A stretch of 9,194 nt of DNA from Bacteroidales bacterium (lineage in GTDB: Bacteria > Bacteroidota > Bacteroidia > Bacteroidales > VadinHA17). The notes under the pieces were generated by a model. That model saw only the letters and a list, made by a program, of their open reading frames with translations, was not told the DNA's origin and did no database searches. Shown here one piece after another: positions 1 to 7,378 of this stretch. The stretch covers positions 1 through 9,194 of the forward strand of contig PMNJ01000318.1 in the NCBI GenBank assembly GCA_003162595.1, read 5' to 3'. The position numbers and the translations under genes were made by a program. Within the stretch, counting starts at the first letter, position 1. Each line of letters opens with the position of its first letter.

Positions 1-1161
1 AAAAAGCAAAGCAGGGAGTATTCAGCGAAGCTGAATTCCGAAAAAGCCAGGAACCTTCTAAAGACCGAGCTCGACTGGATGAGACGGATGCCTAAAGCAA
101 GGAGGCATAAAGCCAAATCGAGGATTGAGTCATTTTATGACCTTAAGGAAAAAGCAGCTAACAGACCCGATGAAAAGAGCATTAATATTAATGTTAACAT
201 TTCAAGAATGGGGAGTAAGATCCTTGAGATAAGAAATGTGAGTAAATCATATGGCGAAAAGGTGCTTCTCACAGACTTTACTTATCTGTTTAACAGATTT
301 GAAAAAGCCGGACTTATAGGCAGGAACGGTACAGGAAAATCTACTTTATTGAATATAATTACCGGGCTTACTGAACCTGATAAAGGCTCTGTGGAACGGG
401 GAGAAACAATAGTTTTTGGCTATTACAGGCAACAGGGTATTGAATTTGACAATGATATGACAGTTATTGATGCTGTTAAGAATATTGCTGAAAAAATTGT
501 CATCAGCGACGGTAATGTACTGTCAATAACACAGTTTATGAACTATTTTCTATTTCCACCTGATAAACAATATACCCTTATCAGAAAATTATCAGGAGGA
601 GAGAAGAGGCGTCTGTATCTGCTAACTGTACTCATGAAGAACCCGAATTTTCTGATACTCGATGAACCTACCAATGATCTTGATATCCTTACACTTAATG
701 TTCTGGAAGAATACCTTGCCGGCTTCAGAGGCTGCGTGATAGTAGTATCGCATGATAGATATTTTATGGACAAGGTTGTCGATCATATTTTCGAATATAA
801 AGGAGACGGAATTATAAAAGATTTCCCGGGGAATTACACTCAGCTCAGGGAAAAACAGAAAGAGAATGAAAAAGCGGCAGCGATCGTAAAACCTTCAAAA
901 AAATCAGGATCAGAGGAATCAGCAGTTGTTTCAACCGGGAAAGGGAAAAAGCATGGTCTGACATTTAAAGAAAAGAGGGAATTTGAGCTATTGTTAGATG
1001 AAATCAGTAATCTTGAATCGGAAAAAAGCCTTATTGAGATTGAAATGAGCCGTGGAGTTCTTAATAATGAGGAATTATTATCCAGTTCCCAAAGACATGG
1101 TGAAATAATGAAGATACTGGATGAAAAGGAGTTGAGATGGCTTGAATTAAGTGAGAAATGA
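1..1161 (+). CDS. ABC-F family ATPase, Uup-like, 5'-truncated by the window edge
   Basis: The frame is open from base 1, so the true start lies upstream; the ATG at 79 is internal. About 386 residues are visible, against roughly 620-640 for a full Uup-type protein, so the first ATPase domain is missing. Residues 1-50 are the end of the inter-domain linker that contacts P-site tRNA in ABC-F proteins, with the typical ELDWMRRMPKAR stretch. The second ATPase domain follows: Walker A GRNGTGKST (107-115), signature LSGGEKRR (197-204), Walker B FLILDEP with catalytic Glu222, and switch motif SHDRYF (250-255). After a Lys/Ser-rich linker, residues 321-386 form a charged helical C-terminal arm like the Uup coiled coil. 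There are no membrane segments. ABC-F proteins act on ribosomes rather than in transport. Uup is favoured over EttA because of the C-terminal arm; the exact role (ribosome rescue, antibiotic protection) cannot be read from this part. Confidence 0.95.
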   Translation, partial: KKQSREYSAKLNSEKARNLLKTELDWMRRMPKARRHKAKSRIESFYDLKEKAANRPDEKSININVNISRMGSKILEIRNVSKSYGEKVLLTDFTYLFNRFEKAGLIGRNGTGKSTLLNIITGLTEPDKGSVERGETIVFGYYRQQGIEFDNDMTVIDAVKNIAEKIVISDGNVLSITQFMNYFLFPPDKQYTLIRKLSGGEKRRLYLLTVLMKNPNFLILDEPTNDLDILTLNVLEEYLAGFRGCVIVVSHDRYFMDKVVDHIFEYKGDGIIKDFPGNYTQLREKQKENEKAAAIVKPSKKSGSEESAVVSTGKGKKHGLTFKEKREFELLLDEISNLESEKSLIEIEMSRGVLNNEELLSSSQRHGEIMKILDEKELRWLELSEK

Positions 1162-1191
1162 CATATAAGTCTCAATTTTATGAAAATAAGG

Positions 1192-1220
1192 TTTGAATTA
1201 TGGCAGATTTTTTAACTTTA
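1192..1220 (+). promoter_or_regulatory. Candidate Bacteroidota-type promoter for aroB-aroC
   Basis: In the 79-base gap before aroB, TTTG at 1192-1195 is followed after 17 bases by TAACTTTA at 1213-1220. This resembles the Bacteroidota pattern TTTG / TAnnTTTG, with one mismatch in the -7 box (A for the last G). Transcription would start a few bases downstream, giving a leader of about 10-15 nt before the TTG at 1241. The sequence is AT-rich, so a chance match is possible, and read-through from the ABC-F gene remains an alternative. Confidence 0.3.
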
Positions 1221-1240
1221 ACGATCAATAAGTTACTCTC

Positions 1241-2278
1241 TTGGAAAAAATAACCATTAATACACCTGGCTTCAGATCAGATATACTGGTAGGTAAGAGA
1301 TGGGATTCAGTAGCCGGACTACTTCCTGAAGAAGGTATAATAATTATTACAGATGATAATGTAAACCGGTTATATGGCGACAGATTCCCAAAAATTCCTG
1401 TTTTTTCACTGTTGCCAGGTGAAGAGAGCAAAAAACTGGAAGTAATTGAACACCTTGCGGAACAGCTTATTCAGGCAGGTATTGATCGCTCAGGTTTTGT
1501 TCTTGCAGTAGGAGGAGGAGTGGTTTGTGACATTGCCGGATTTCTTGCTTCGGTATATATGAGGGGCATCAGATGCGGATACATTTCTTCAACTTTATTA
1601 TCGCAGGTCGATGCCAGTACGGGTGGAAAGAATGGAGTCAATCTTGGCGGAACAAAAAATATGCTCGGCACTATCAGGCAACCGGAGTTCGTAATCTGTG
1701 ATCCTGAAATGCTTCAGACCCTTCCTGAGCATGAGTATTTATCGGGGCTGGCTGAACTTATTAAAACAGCAGTTATTGGTGACAAGGAGCTATTTGAACT
1801 TATTGAAAAAAGTTTTGATAAAATAATGTTGAAAGACACTGACCTGCTGACAATTCTTGTGGCTAAATCTGTGAGATTTAAAGGATTGGTGGTATCGGAC
1901 GATGAAAAGGAAACCGGTTTGAGGAGAATATTAAATTTCGGTCATACTTTTGGTCATGCCATTGAGATGCAGAAAGGAGTGACACATGGCTTTGCAGTGG
2001 CATCAGGAATTGTTTTGGCGACTGAATTTTCATTCAAAAGAGGATATATTAATCTTGATGATAAAGAGAGGATAATCAGGTTGCTGGAAAGATTTAACCT
2101 GGTTGATAATCTTGATTTAACAGATAATCAGATGGAGAAGCTTGTCCGTAATGACAAAAAGAAAACAGGCACGGATATTCATTTTGTTTTTACACAGGGT
2201 ATTGGAAAAGCTATAGTTGAAAAGGTTCCTGTTGATGATGTACTAGGGTTTTATAAAAAATTCAGAGATAAAAAATAG
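1241..2278 (+). CDS. aroB: 3-dehydroquinate synthase
   Basis: AroB is a cytosolic NAD- and metal-dependent enzyme that cyclises DAHP to 3-dehydroquinate, the second shikimate-pathway step. At 345 residues it is of normal family length. Visible motifs are TDDN (37-40) and the GGGVVCDIAGF loop (91-101) for NAD, Asp124 and GGKN (128-131) at the substrate site, and the metal ligands Glu172 (in GLAELIK), His235 (in NFGHTFGH) and His249. The third ligand motif reads THGFAVA instead of the common HGEAVA. The start is TTG: an in-frame stop lies at 1229-1231 and no in-frame ATG occurs near the N-terminus. The product of the TTG start begins MEKITINTPG, as expected for the family. No Shine-Dalgarno sequence is visible. 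aroC starts 4 bases after the stop, so the two are almost certainly co-transcribed. Confidence 0.96.
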   Translation: MEKITINTPGFRSDILVGKRWDSVAGLLPEEGIIIITDDNVNRLYGDRFPKIPVFSLLPGEESKKLEVIEHLAEQLIQAGIDRSGFVLAVGGGVVCDIAGFLASVYMRGIRCGYISSTLLSQVDASTGGKNGVNLGGTKNMLGTIRQPEFVICDPEMLQTLPEHEYLSGLAELIKTAVIGDKELFELIEKSFDKIMLKDTDLLTILVAKSVRFKGLVVSDDEKETGLRRILNFGHTFGHAIEMQKGVTHGFAVASGIVLATEFSFKRGYINLDDKERIIRLLERFNLVDNLDLTDNQMEKLVRNDKKKTGTDIHFVFTQGIGKAIVEKVPVDDVLGFYKKFRDKK

Positions 2279-2282
2279 AATT

Positions 2283-3272
2283 ATGAATTCATTCGGAGTT
2301 GTTTTCAGAGTTACTCTGTTTGGAGAATCGCACGGTCCTGCAATTGGTGTAATTATCGACGGATGTCCTCCGGGTATTGCTGTTGAAACCGGGGATTTTA
2401 TACCGGATCTCAAAAGACGGCAAAGCGGAAGCAGGGGAACCACTAAAAGGCAGGAGCCGGATCTTCCTGAATTTCTTAGTGGTGTTCTTGATGGAGTAAC
2501 AACCGGCGCTCCGGTTACGCTCATCACAAGAAATAGTGATAAAATTTCCTCGGATTATGATGAATTTATAAATATTCCCAGGCCTGGCCATGCAGATTTT
2601 GCATCGCGACTAAAACATTCCGGATTTGCTGATATGCGCGGGAGCGGTCATTTTTCAGGCAGAATAACCTGGGGACTGGTCGCTGCTGGTGTTTTGGCTA
2701 AAAAGATAAATGGGACGGCTGATATAGATGCGAGACTTATATCTGCAGGAGGTTCTGACGACATTGAGAAGGCACTTAGTGAGGCAATAGCCGCAAATGA
2801 TACGATAGGAGGTATTATAGAATGCAAGATTAAAAATCCGCCGGTGGCAATCGGTGAACCATTCTTTTACTCATTTGAATCTGCAGTGAGCCACATGATT
2901 TTTTCAATTCCTGCAATCAAGGGTATTGAATTTGGCTCCGGATTTGCTTCTGCAAAGATGAGAGGTTCAGAACATAATGATCCGTTTATCAATAGCAGCG
3001 GCAAGACTTTGACAAATAATGCCGGAGGAATTAATGGTGGCATTACAAACGGGAATGAAATCATCTTCAGAATAGTGGTTAAACCAACTTCTTCTACCGG
3101 GGTTGATCAAACGACATTTAATTTTAAAACAGGGGAGATGACAACTCTCAGGGTGAAAGGCAGACATGACACATGCATCGCTTTGAGAATGCCAGTAATT
3201 GTCGAGGCAGCAACTGCCATAGCCATGGCTGATCTTATATTGATTGACAGGGGAATTCATGGTGAAAGATGA
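2283..3272 (+). CDS. aroC: Chorismate synthase, short form
   Basis: AroC converts 5-enolpyruvylshikimate-3-phosphate to chorismate, the last common precursor of Phe, Tyr, Trp and folate, using reduced FMN. The start fits the family (MNSFGVVFRVTLFGESHG). Family signatures are GESHG with His17 (14-18), RPGHADF with His103 (100-106), RGSGHFSGRIT (119-129), KTLTNNAGGINGG (241-253) and GRHDTCIALR (293-302). At 329 residues it is shorter than the usual 350-390. The likely deletion is in the middle, after VAAGVLAKKI, where residues 143-160 are brief. The central motif has His (RGSGH) where many enzymes have Arg (RGGGR). I recall this short HFSGR-type form from Bacteroidota and Clostridia, so it is probably a normal variant. 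It follows aroB by 4 bases without a Shine-Dalgarno sequence and converges on tilS, with 30 bases between stop codons. Confidence 0.96.
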   Translation: MNSFGVVFRVTLFGESHGPAIGVIIDGCPPGIAVETGDFIPDLKRRQSGSRGTTKRQEPDLPEFLSGVLDGVTTGAPVTLITRNSDKISSDYDEFINIPRPGHADFASRLKHSGFADMRGSGHFSGRITWGLVAAGVLAKKINGTADIDARLISAGGSDDIEKALSEAIAANDTIGGIIECKIKNPPVAIGEPFFYSFESAVSHMIFSIPAIKGIEFGSGFASAKMRGSEHNDPFINSSGKTLTNNAGGINGGITNGNEIIFRIVVKPTSSTGVDQTTFNFKTGEMTTLRVKGRHDTCIALRMPVIVEAATAIAMADLILIDRGIHGER

Positions 3273-3302
3273 TTGCCCCAGACTAAGTGAGTAAGTTATT
3301 GA

Positions 3303-4655
3303 TTATTTGACCGGCTTTATAACGAGTGCTTTTCTTTTTGATTTTATAAGAAGCCCTTTTTTTGTTGAGCTGGTTATCTTGAACCTGTCATCAATCCTGT
3401 CGCCGATAATCCATACAATCTTCCCGTCCGATTCAAGAATAAATATATTTTCCTTATCAAATATTGAATATTTATTGTCGATAAAATAATCACTCAGTTT
3501 TTTCTTCTGCTTCATTCCCAGAGGGTAAAAAAAATCTCCTGCTTTCCATTTTCTGATAGTAACCGGGAAAATCACTTTTTGAGAATCAATACATGCAATA
3601 TGAGGATCGGATGGGATTTCAAATGTATCGGTGATTCTGACATTTCTTGCGGATGAAATACCCGGGAAAATACAAAATTCCTGTTCGTTCTTTATTTTAA
3701 ACAAAATGTCTTTCCGGATTTCTTCACCGGAAACAATAATTTCCTTCCTGTTTTTAATTATTCGATGCGTTTCGGTAATGATCTGACCTCCTGTTTTACC
3801 TTCTATTACTTTCATCAGATCAGTTAACAAGGCATTAGTTATACTATATGGCTTAAACAACTCAAAAAGTACGGCTTTATTATGTAAAAATGTTTTTAAC
3901 TGACTGATATTAAATGTGATGAATTGATCTTTTTCCTCTGATATACTATTCTTAAGCTGTGATATATATTCGGACACAATTTCATTAAATCCCGAAAATC
4001 TTTCAGCCGTTTCATTAAGAGTCATTTCGATAGACGGGTTGATCTCTTTAAGAACAGGTATTACCAGATGTCTAATTTTATTTCTGGTATATACTGTATC
4101 TGCATTTGACCTGTCTTCACGAAAAATAATTTTATGTTGGTTACGGTATTCTAATATATCTTGTCTTGTGGCGAAAAGCAATGGCCGGACTATCCTGTTA
4201 TATACAGGTTTCATTCCTGCCATTCCTGTCAAACCTGTTCCTCTTGTAAGGTTAATTAAAAGAGTCTCAATATTATCATTCAGGTTGTGCGCAATAGCGA
4301 CTGAATCATATCCGTTTTTAATCCTGATCTCTTCAAACCAGTTGTATCTCAGATCCCGTGCGGCCATCTGGACTGATAATCTGTTCTTTTTTGCAAATGA
4401 TTTTGTTTCAAAACGTGTGATATAGAATGGAATATCACGATCGGATGCAAACTGGCGGACCAGTTCTTCATCTTTGTCGGATTCACTTCCTCTAAGAGAG
4501 AAGTTGCAATGAGCAATACCTATATTATAATCCTGTTGGTGAAAGAGATGAGCCATTACCATTGAATCAATGCCACCACTAACAGCGAGAAGAATTCTGT
4601 CTCCGGGTTTTACAATGTTGTTTTCAGAAATGAACTTTTTAAATTCATCAATCAT
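3303..4655 (-). CDS. tilS: tRNA(Ile)-lysidine synthase
   Basis: TilS uses ATP to attach lysine to C34 of the CAU-anticodon tRNA-Ile, so that it reads AUA and is charged with Ile rather than Met. With the start used here (ATG 4655-4653) the protein has 450 residues. The PP-loop ATP site SGGIDS is at 26-31, followed by AHCNFSLRG (48-56), IAHNLNDNIET (121-131) with RGTG (138-141), and the FREDRSN...RNKIR block (178-195). A C-terminal tRNA/substrate domain carries KAGDFFYPLGM (371-381) and KKLSDYFID (385-393). The longest frame begins at 4715, but its first codons run through the terminator hairpin of the upstream peroxiredoxin gene, so that start is implausible. ATG 4667-4665 is the main alternative. 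ATG 4655 is preferred because MIDEF-like starts are usual for the family and it leaves a leader behind the candidate promoter. Confidence 0.94.
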   Translation of the reverse strand: MIDEFKKFISENNIVKPGDRILLAVSGGIDSMVMAHLFHQQDYNIGIAHCNFSLRGSESDKDEELVRQFASDRDIPFYITRFETKSFAKKNRLSVQMAARDLRYNWFEEIRIKNGYDSVAIAHNLNDNIETLLINLTRGTGLTGMAGMKPVYNRIVRPLLFATRQDILEYRNQHKIIFREDRSNADTVYTRNKIRHLVIPVLKEINPSIEMTLNETAERFSGFNEIVSEYISQLKNSISEEKDQFITFNISQLKTFLHNKAVLFELFKPYSITNALLTDLMKVIEGKTGGQIITETHRIIKNRKEIIVSGEEIRKDILFKIKNEQEFCIFPGISSARNVRITDTFEIPSDPHIACIDSQKVIFPVTIRKWKAGDFFYPLGMKQKKKLSDYFIDNKYSIFDKENIFILESDGKIVWIIGDRIDDRFKITSSTKKGLLIKSKRKALVIKPVK

Positions 4656-4674
4656 TTTGTGTTGCATTGAACTG

Positions 4675-4682
4675 CAAAAATA
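4675..4682 (-). promoter_or_regulatory. Candidate -7 promoter element of tilS
   Basis: On the minus strand, TATTTTTG at 4682-4675 matches the Bacteroidota -7 consensus TAnnTTTG exactly. It sits directly after the T-run of the peroxiredoxin terminator and 19 bases before the ATG at 4655. No clear TTTG lies 17-23 bases upstream, where the terminator stem is. The element could give tilS its own transcription despite the terminator, but a single AT-rich octamer is weak evidence. Confidence 0.35.
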
Positions 4683-4712
4683 GAAAAAGGTATCCTTACA
4701 GGGGATACCTTT
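4681..4712 (-). terminator. Intrinsic terminator of the peroxiredoxin gene
   Basis: On the minus strand, a perfect 10-bp stem AAAGGTATCC / GGATACCTTT (arms 4712-4703 and 4695-4686) encloses a 7-base loop and runs straight into a T-run (TTTTT, then C, then TATTTTT). It begins 19 bases after the last base of the peroxiredoxin stop codon. Both the stem and the T-run are on the correct strand, so this is a convincing factor-independent terminator. Confidence 0.82.
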
Positions 4713-4731
4713 CATTTAAATTCTTAATAAT

Positions 4732-5364
4732 TTATCGTTTTGAGAGATAATCTGCCACGCTTTCCTGGGTTTCCTTCATTGCCTTGTCTCCCTTGTGCCA
4801 GTCAGCCGGACATACTTCCCCGTTTTCCTCAAAAAACTGTAAAGCATCTACCATCCTAAGCGTTTCTGGAACACTTCTTCCCAAAGGCATATCATTTACA
4901 ACCTGATGTCTCACAATCCCCTTTTTGTCAATAAGGAATAATCCTCTGTAAGCCATTGGGCTTCCTTTGAATGTAACTTCACCATCTTCTGAAAAATCAT
5001 AATCACCTGCCAGGACATCATAATTTTCTGAAATTGTTTTTGAGAGGTCCGAGACCAGGGGGTATTTTACACCTTTTATTCCACCGTGGTTTAATTCGGT
5101 CTGAAGCCATTTCCAGTGAGAGTATTTTGAATCGACTGAACAGGCAACAACGACAACATTTCTTTCATCGAATTCCTTTAATTTATCCTGAAATGCAAGG
5201 AGCTCTGTGGGGCATACAAATGTAAAATCAGCAGGGTAGAAGAAGAATAAAACATATTTTTTCCCAAGGTATTGCTCAATAGAGAAGCCATCGACGATTT
5301 CTCCGCCATTTATCACTGCAGATGCAGAAAATACAGGCGCTTTTTTTCCAACTAAAACAGCCAT
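4732..5364 (-). CDS. Typical 2-Cys peroxiredoxin (AhpC/Prx1 subfamily)
   Basis: This is a cytosolic thiol peroxidase that reduces hydrogen peroxide, organic peroxides and probably peroxynitrite. The 210 residues fit the AhpC-Prx1 group. The peroxidatic site is PADFTFVCPTE with Thr48 and Cys51, the active-site Arg140 lies in AYRGLF (138-143), and the resolving Cys185 is in GEVCPADW (182-189). A C-terminal tail follows, as in the Prx1 branch. The overoxidation-sensitivity motifs are only partly kept: HGGIKG (93-98) replaces GGLG, and the tail has Tyr206-Leu207 instead of Tyr-Phe. There is no signal peptide. The ATG has no Shine-Dalgarno sequence, only an A-rich leader. With a 73-base upstream gap and its own terminator, it is probably monocistronic. 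The electron donor (AhpF, thioredoxin or other) is not encoded here. Confidence 0.97.
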   Translation of the reverse strand: MAVLVGKKAPVFSASAVINGGEIVDGFSIEQYLGKKYVLFFFYPADFTFVCPTELLAFQDKLKEFDERNVVVVACSVDSKYSHWKWLQTELNHGGIKGVKYPLVSDLSKTISENYDVLAGDYDFSEDGEVTFKGSPMAYRGLFLIDKKGIVRHQVVNDMPLGRSVPETLRMVDALQFFEENGEVCPADWHKGDKAMKETQESVADYLSKR

Positions 5365-5388
5365 TTTTTCTAATTTAATTAAATATTA

Positions 5389-5418
5389 ATAATTTAGTTT
5401 TCCTATTAAGAGTACAAA
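5389..5418 (-). promoter_or_regulatory. Weak candidate promoter of the peroxiredoxin gene
   Basis: On the minus strand, TTTG at 5418-5415 is followed after 18 bases by TAAATTAT at 5396-5389, a partial match to TAnnTTTG (last two bases differ). The spacing is in the usual range and transcription would start about 15-20 bases before the ATG. The region is very AT-rich, so other placements are possible. The presence of some promoter in this 73-base gap is more likely than this exact site. Confidence 0.22.
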
Positions 5419-5442
5419 CTAATGTAAGTTTTGTTCATTAGT
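5418..5442. repeat. 7-bp inverted repeat upstream of the peroxiredoxin gene
   Basis: ACTAATG (5418-5424) and CATTAGT (5436-5442) are perfect inverted copies separated by 11 bases. The right arm covers the stop codon of the outer-membrane protein gene, and the left arm touches the candidate -33 TTTG of the peroxiredoxin promoter. It could be an operator for a redox regulator or a weak 3'-end hairpin of the upstream gene. It does not match the PerR or OxyR consensus as I know them, and no clean T-run follows. Function is unknown. Confidence 0.35.
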
Positions 5443-7378
5443 GGTATGTCATAATAGCAGGAGGGCCCGGTTCAAAATTAGCAGGCTGCAAAAGCTGCTC
5501 TCCTGAAACAATAATGGGGGAGATTGTTGAATAATCGGGCGGGTTTGGAAAGTAACCTATCCTAACCTGCAGGGTATTAAATACCATGTTGTCATTCCTT
5601 ATCCTGATTCCAATTCCAATACTTGAAAGAGCGAAACCTCTTCCAATAGTTTCATTAGTATCGGAAAGAAAGGCAAAATCAGAAAAGCCGAAAAATGCGA
5701 ATCTGAAGCCATAAATATTAACAGGACTGAATAAGACAGATTCAAGGCTTACAGATAATCTTTGCGTTCCGGTTATTGAGTCATTTTTAAACCCTGAAAA
5801 TCCATTATCAGATATAAATTTCAGTGATTCATTTGTATATCTTCCGAATCCTCTGGTATATTGAAAATAAACAAAGTTCCGGATCTTGGAATTTCCAAGA
5901 TTTATTAGGTTTGAAAAATAATTCATTCCGAGAGATAAAATTCCTTGTTCGGTTTGATCTTTATTTACATAAGCCGATAATCCGGCATACGAATAAAAAT
6001 AACCAAGGGACTTATAGGATTTGCTAAATGATACCTCGCCACCAATGTATGTCCTCTGCTTGAATTCGTTAAATTCTCTTCCTGTTGTTATCTTGAATAA
6101 GGCCCCGTATGGAATATCCTCGGTACGTCCATAACTATAGATAAGGTTTGTTTTGGTGTATTTTTGTATCGAAAATGCCGCTGATCCAAGAAAAAGCTTG
6201 TATTTCTGGAGGTTATAATAAGATTCAGATGATATAAGAGGATGTTCGAATACATTATTATTAGTATAGCGTGCACCAATAATAATTCTTGATACCGACT
6301 CCTTATTAATCAGGAAAGATCTTGATAGCCAGTAATCCTGAAGATTATATTTCAAAGGCTCAGGAAACGGCAATGTATCAATATCTGCAGAAGTGTACAT
6401 CTGTTTTATGGATATTCCTCCAGCATATTTTGTGGTAGAACTGATAAGCTTGCGGCTTATGTCAAATCCATAGGTTTTTTCTCCCAGTCCGTTTAGATAG
6501 TACACATTCAGGTTTATGAAAGATTTTGCAATATTATCAGCGAGATAGTGTACTCCAAATCCCGGGGAATCGGGAGCTTTATTGTCAAATGGAATATCTA
6601 TCCCAAATTCATGCCCCATACCGAAGATGTTTTTATCAAAAATGGAAACCGAACCTTTTTTGAGCCCTTTATAGGTATATGAGGCACCCAGAGAATAAAC
6701 ATCCTTTGTGTAAACTATAATGTCGGCTTCTTCGTCTGATACAGGAACTACAATTATTCTGGCATCATCTATGAAAGGAAGTTGACGTAAAAGACGTTCG
6801 TTATCGCTTAGTATAAGAGGTGATATTTTATCACCTTCTGAAAAGAGAAGATTTTTTCTGATAATATTTTCATTTGTATTGAAGTGGGTTTTATTTAAAA
6901 GGTTTTCAACCTTGTTAGGATTATCTGATGATGGATTATTGATATCAGCTCCGAAAACATTAAGCCTTTGTATAACTATTTTTCTGATCTTTTTTCCTGC
7001 ATGGCTAATATAGTTTGCATCACTTGTACCTGTGAATTGTTTCTTATAAATTGTGTCAGGACGTACAACTACAAAATTATAGAGTCGTCTCGTAAGCTGA
7101 TTCTTTGAAGCTCTTACCTTTAGCGAGTCGAAAAACACAACGTTTTTATCTTTGACAGGAATGGGGGTGATTATACCTGCATTGGAATTTTTTAAAAACA
7201 AATTCTTTGAAAAAAGGGGGATGTTTTTTCTTAACTGATTAATATTAACAGGGCCAATTTTCTGTAAAGTGTCTTTTTCGGTCCGAAACTGAGGAAATGC
7301 AGTGCTATATGAGAACAGAAGGGCCAAAAAGATACCTGGCTTTAACCAATTCCTGTATTTTCTCAGAATTATGCACAT
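5438..7378 (-). CDS. Omp85/BamA-like outer-membrane β-barrel protein with POTRA-like domain
   Basis: This 646-residue protein appears to be exported. It has a basic N-terminus, a hydrophobic stretch (about 14-28) and a likely signal-peptidase site near STAFPQ (25-30). Residues 31-131 are a region I do not recognise. A POTRA-like domain follows (about 132-227): IRKIVIQRLNVFG, then LLFSEGDKISP, NERLLRQLPFIDDARI and ADIIVYTKDVYSL. This order is typical of the last POTRA of BamA/TamA-type proteins. From about 228 to the end, alternating aromatic/Gly-rich segments suggest a β-barrel, including Omp85-like late strands (about 538-612). It is shorter than BamA (about 800 residues) and seems to have one clear POTRA. 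The last residue is His, not the usual aromatic. Its ATG overlaps the upstream stop by one base. A role in outer-membrane protein, lipid or surface transport is inferred; it is probably not the main BamA. Confidence 0.78.
   Translation of the reverse strand: MCIILRKYRNWLKPGIFLALLFSYSTAFPQFRTEKDTLQKIGPVNINQLRKNIPLFSKNLFLKNSNAGIITPIPVKDKNVVFFDSLKVRASKNQLTRRLYNFVVVRPDTIYKKQFTGTSDANYISHAGKKIRKIVIQRLNVFGADINNPSSDNPNKVENLLNKTHFNTNENIIRKNLLFSEGDKISPLILSDNERLLRQLPFIDDARIIVVPVSDEEADIIVYTKDVYSLGASYTYKGLKKGSVSIFDKNIFGMGHEFGIDIPFDNKAPDSPGFGVHYLADNIAKSFINLNVYYLNGLGEKTYGFDISRKLISSTTKYAGGISIKQMYTSADIDTLPFPEPLKYNLQDYWLSRSFLINKESVSRIIIGARYTNNNVFEHPLISSESYYNLQKYKLFLGSAAFSIQKYTKTNLIYSYGRTEDIPYGALFKITTGREFNEFKQRTYIGGEVSFSKSYKSLGYFYSYAGLSAYVNKDQTEQGILSLGMNYFSNLINLGNSKIRNFVYFQYTRGFGRYTNESLKFISDNGFSGFKNDSITGTQRLSVSLESVLFSPVNIYGFRFAFFGFSDFAFLSDTNETIGRGFALSSIGIGIRIRNDNMVFNTLQVRIGYFPNPPDYSTISPIIVSGEQLLQPANFEPGPPAIMTYH

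Noticed and set aside
79..81. ATG 79 as start of the ABC-F gene and GTG 9158 as start of proS
   Set aside because: Both frames stay open to the window edge and the upstream codons encode recognisable family sequence, so both genes are truncated by the window.
2243..3260. Several open frames of 65-100 codons on the strand opposite aroB and aroC, and similar ones opposite tilS, the barrel gene and proS
   Set aside because: They lie wholly or almost wholly inside well supported genes, lack any recognisable protein motif and are biased in composition like antisense shadows.
3250..3279. Bulged hairpin at the 3' end of aroC (GGGG-AAT-CAT pairing with ATG-ATT-CCCC, 8-base loop)
   Set aside because: The stem has two bulges, overlaps the aroC coding end, and no T-run follows on either strand, so it does not qualify as a terminator for aroC or tilS.
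3273..3302. Direct repeat-like TAAGTGAGTAAGT between aroC and tilS
   Set aside because: Only a few bases are repeated, with no symmetry or link to a known site; consistent with chance.
4713..4715. ATG 4715 as tilS start (470-residue version)
   Set aside because: The additional N-terminal codons are the peroxiredoxin terminator stem and T-run, and the family N-terminus is matched from 4655.
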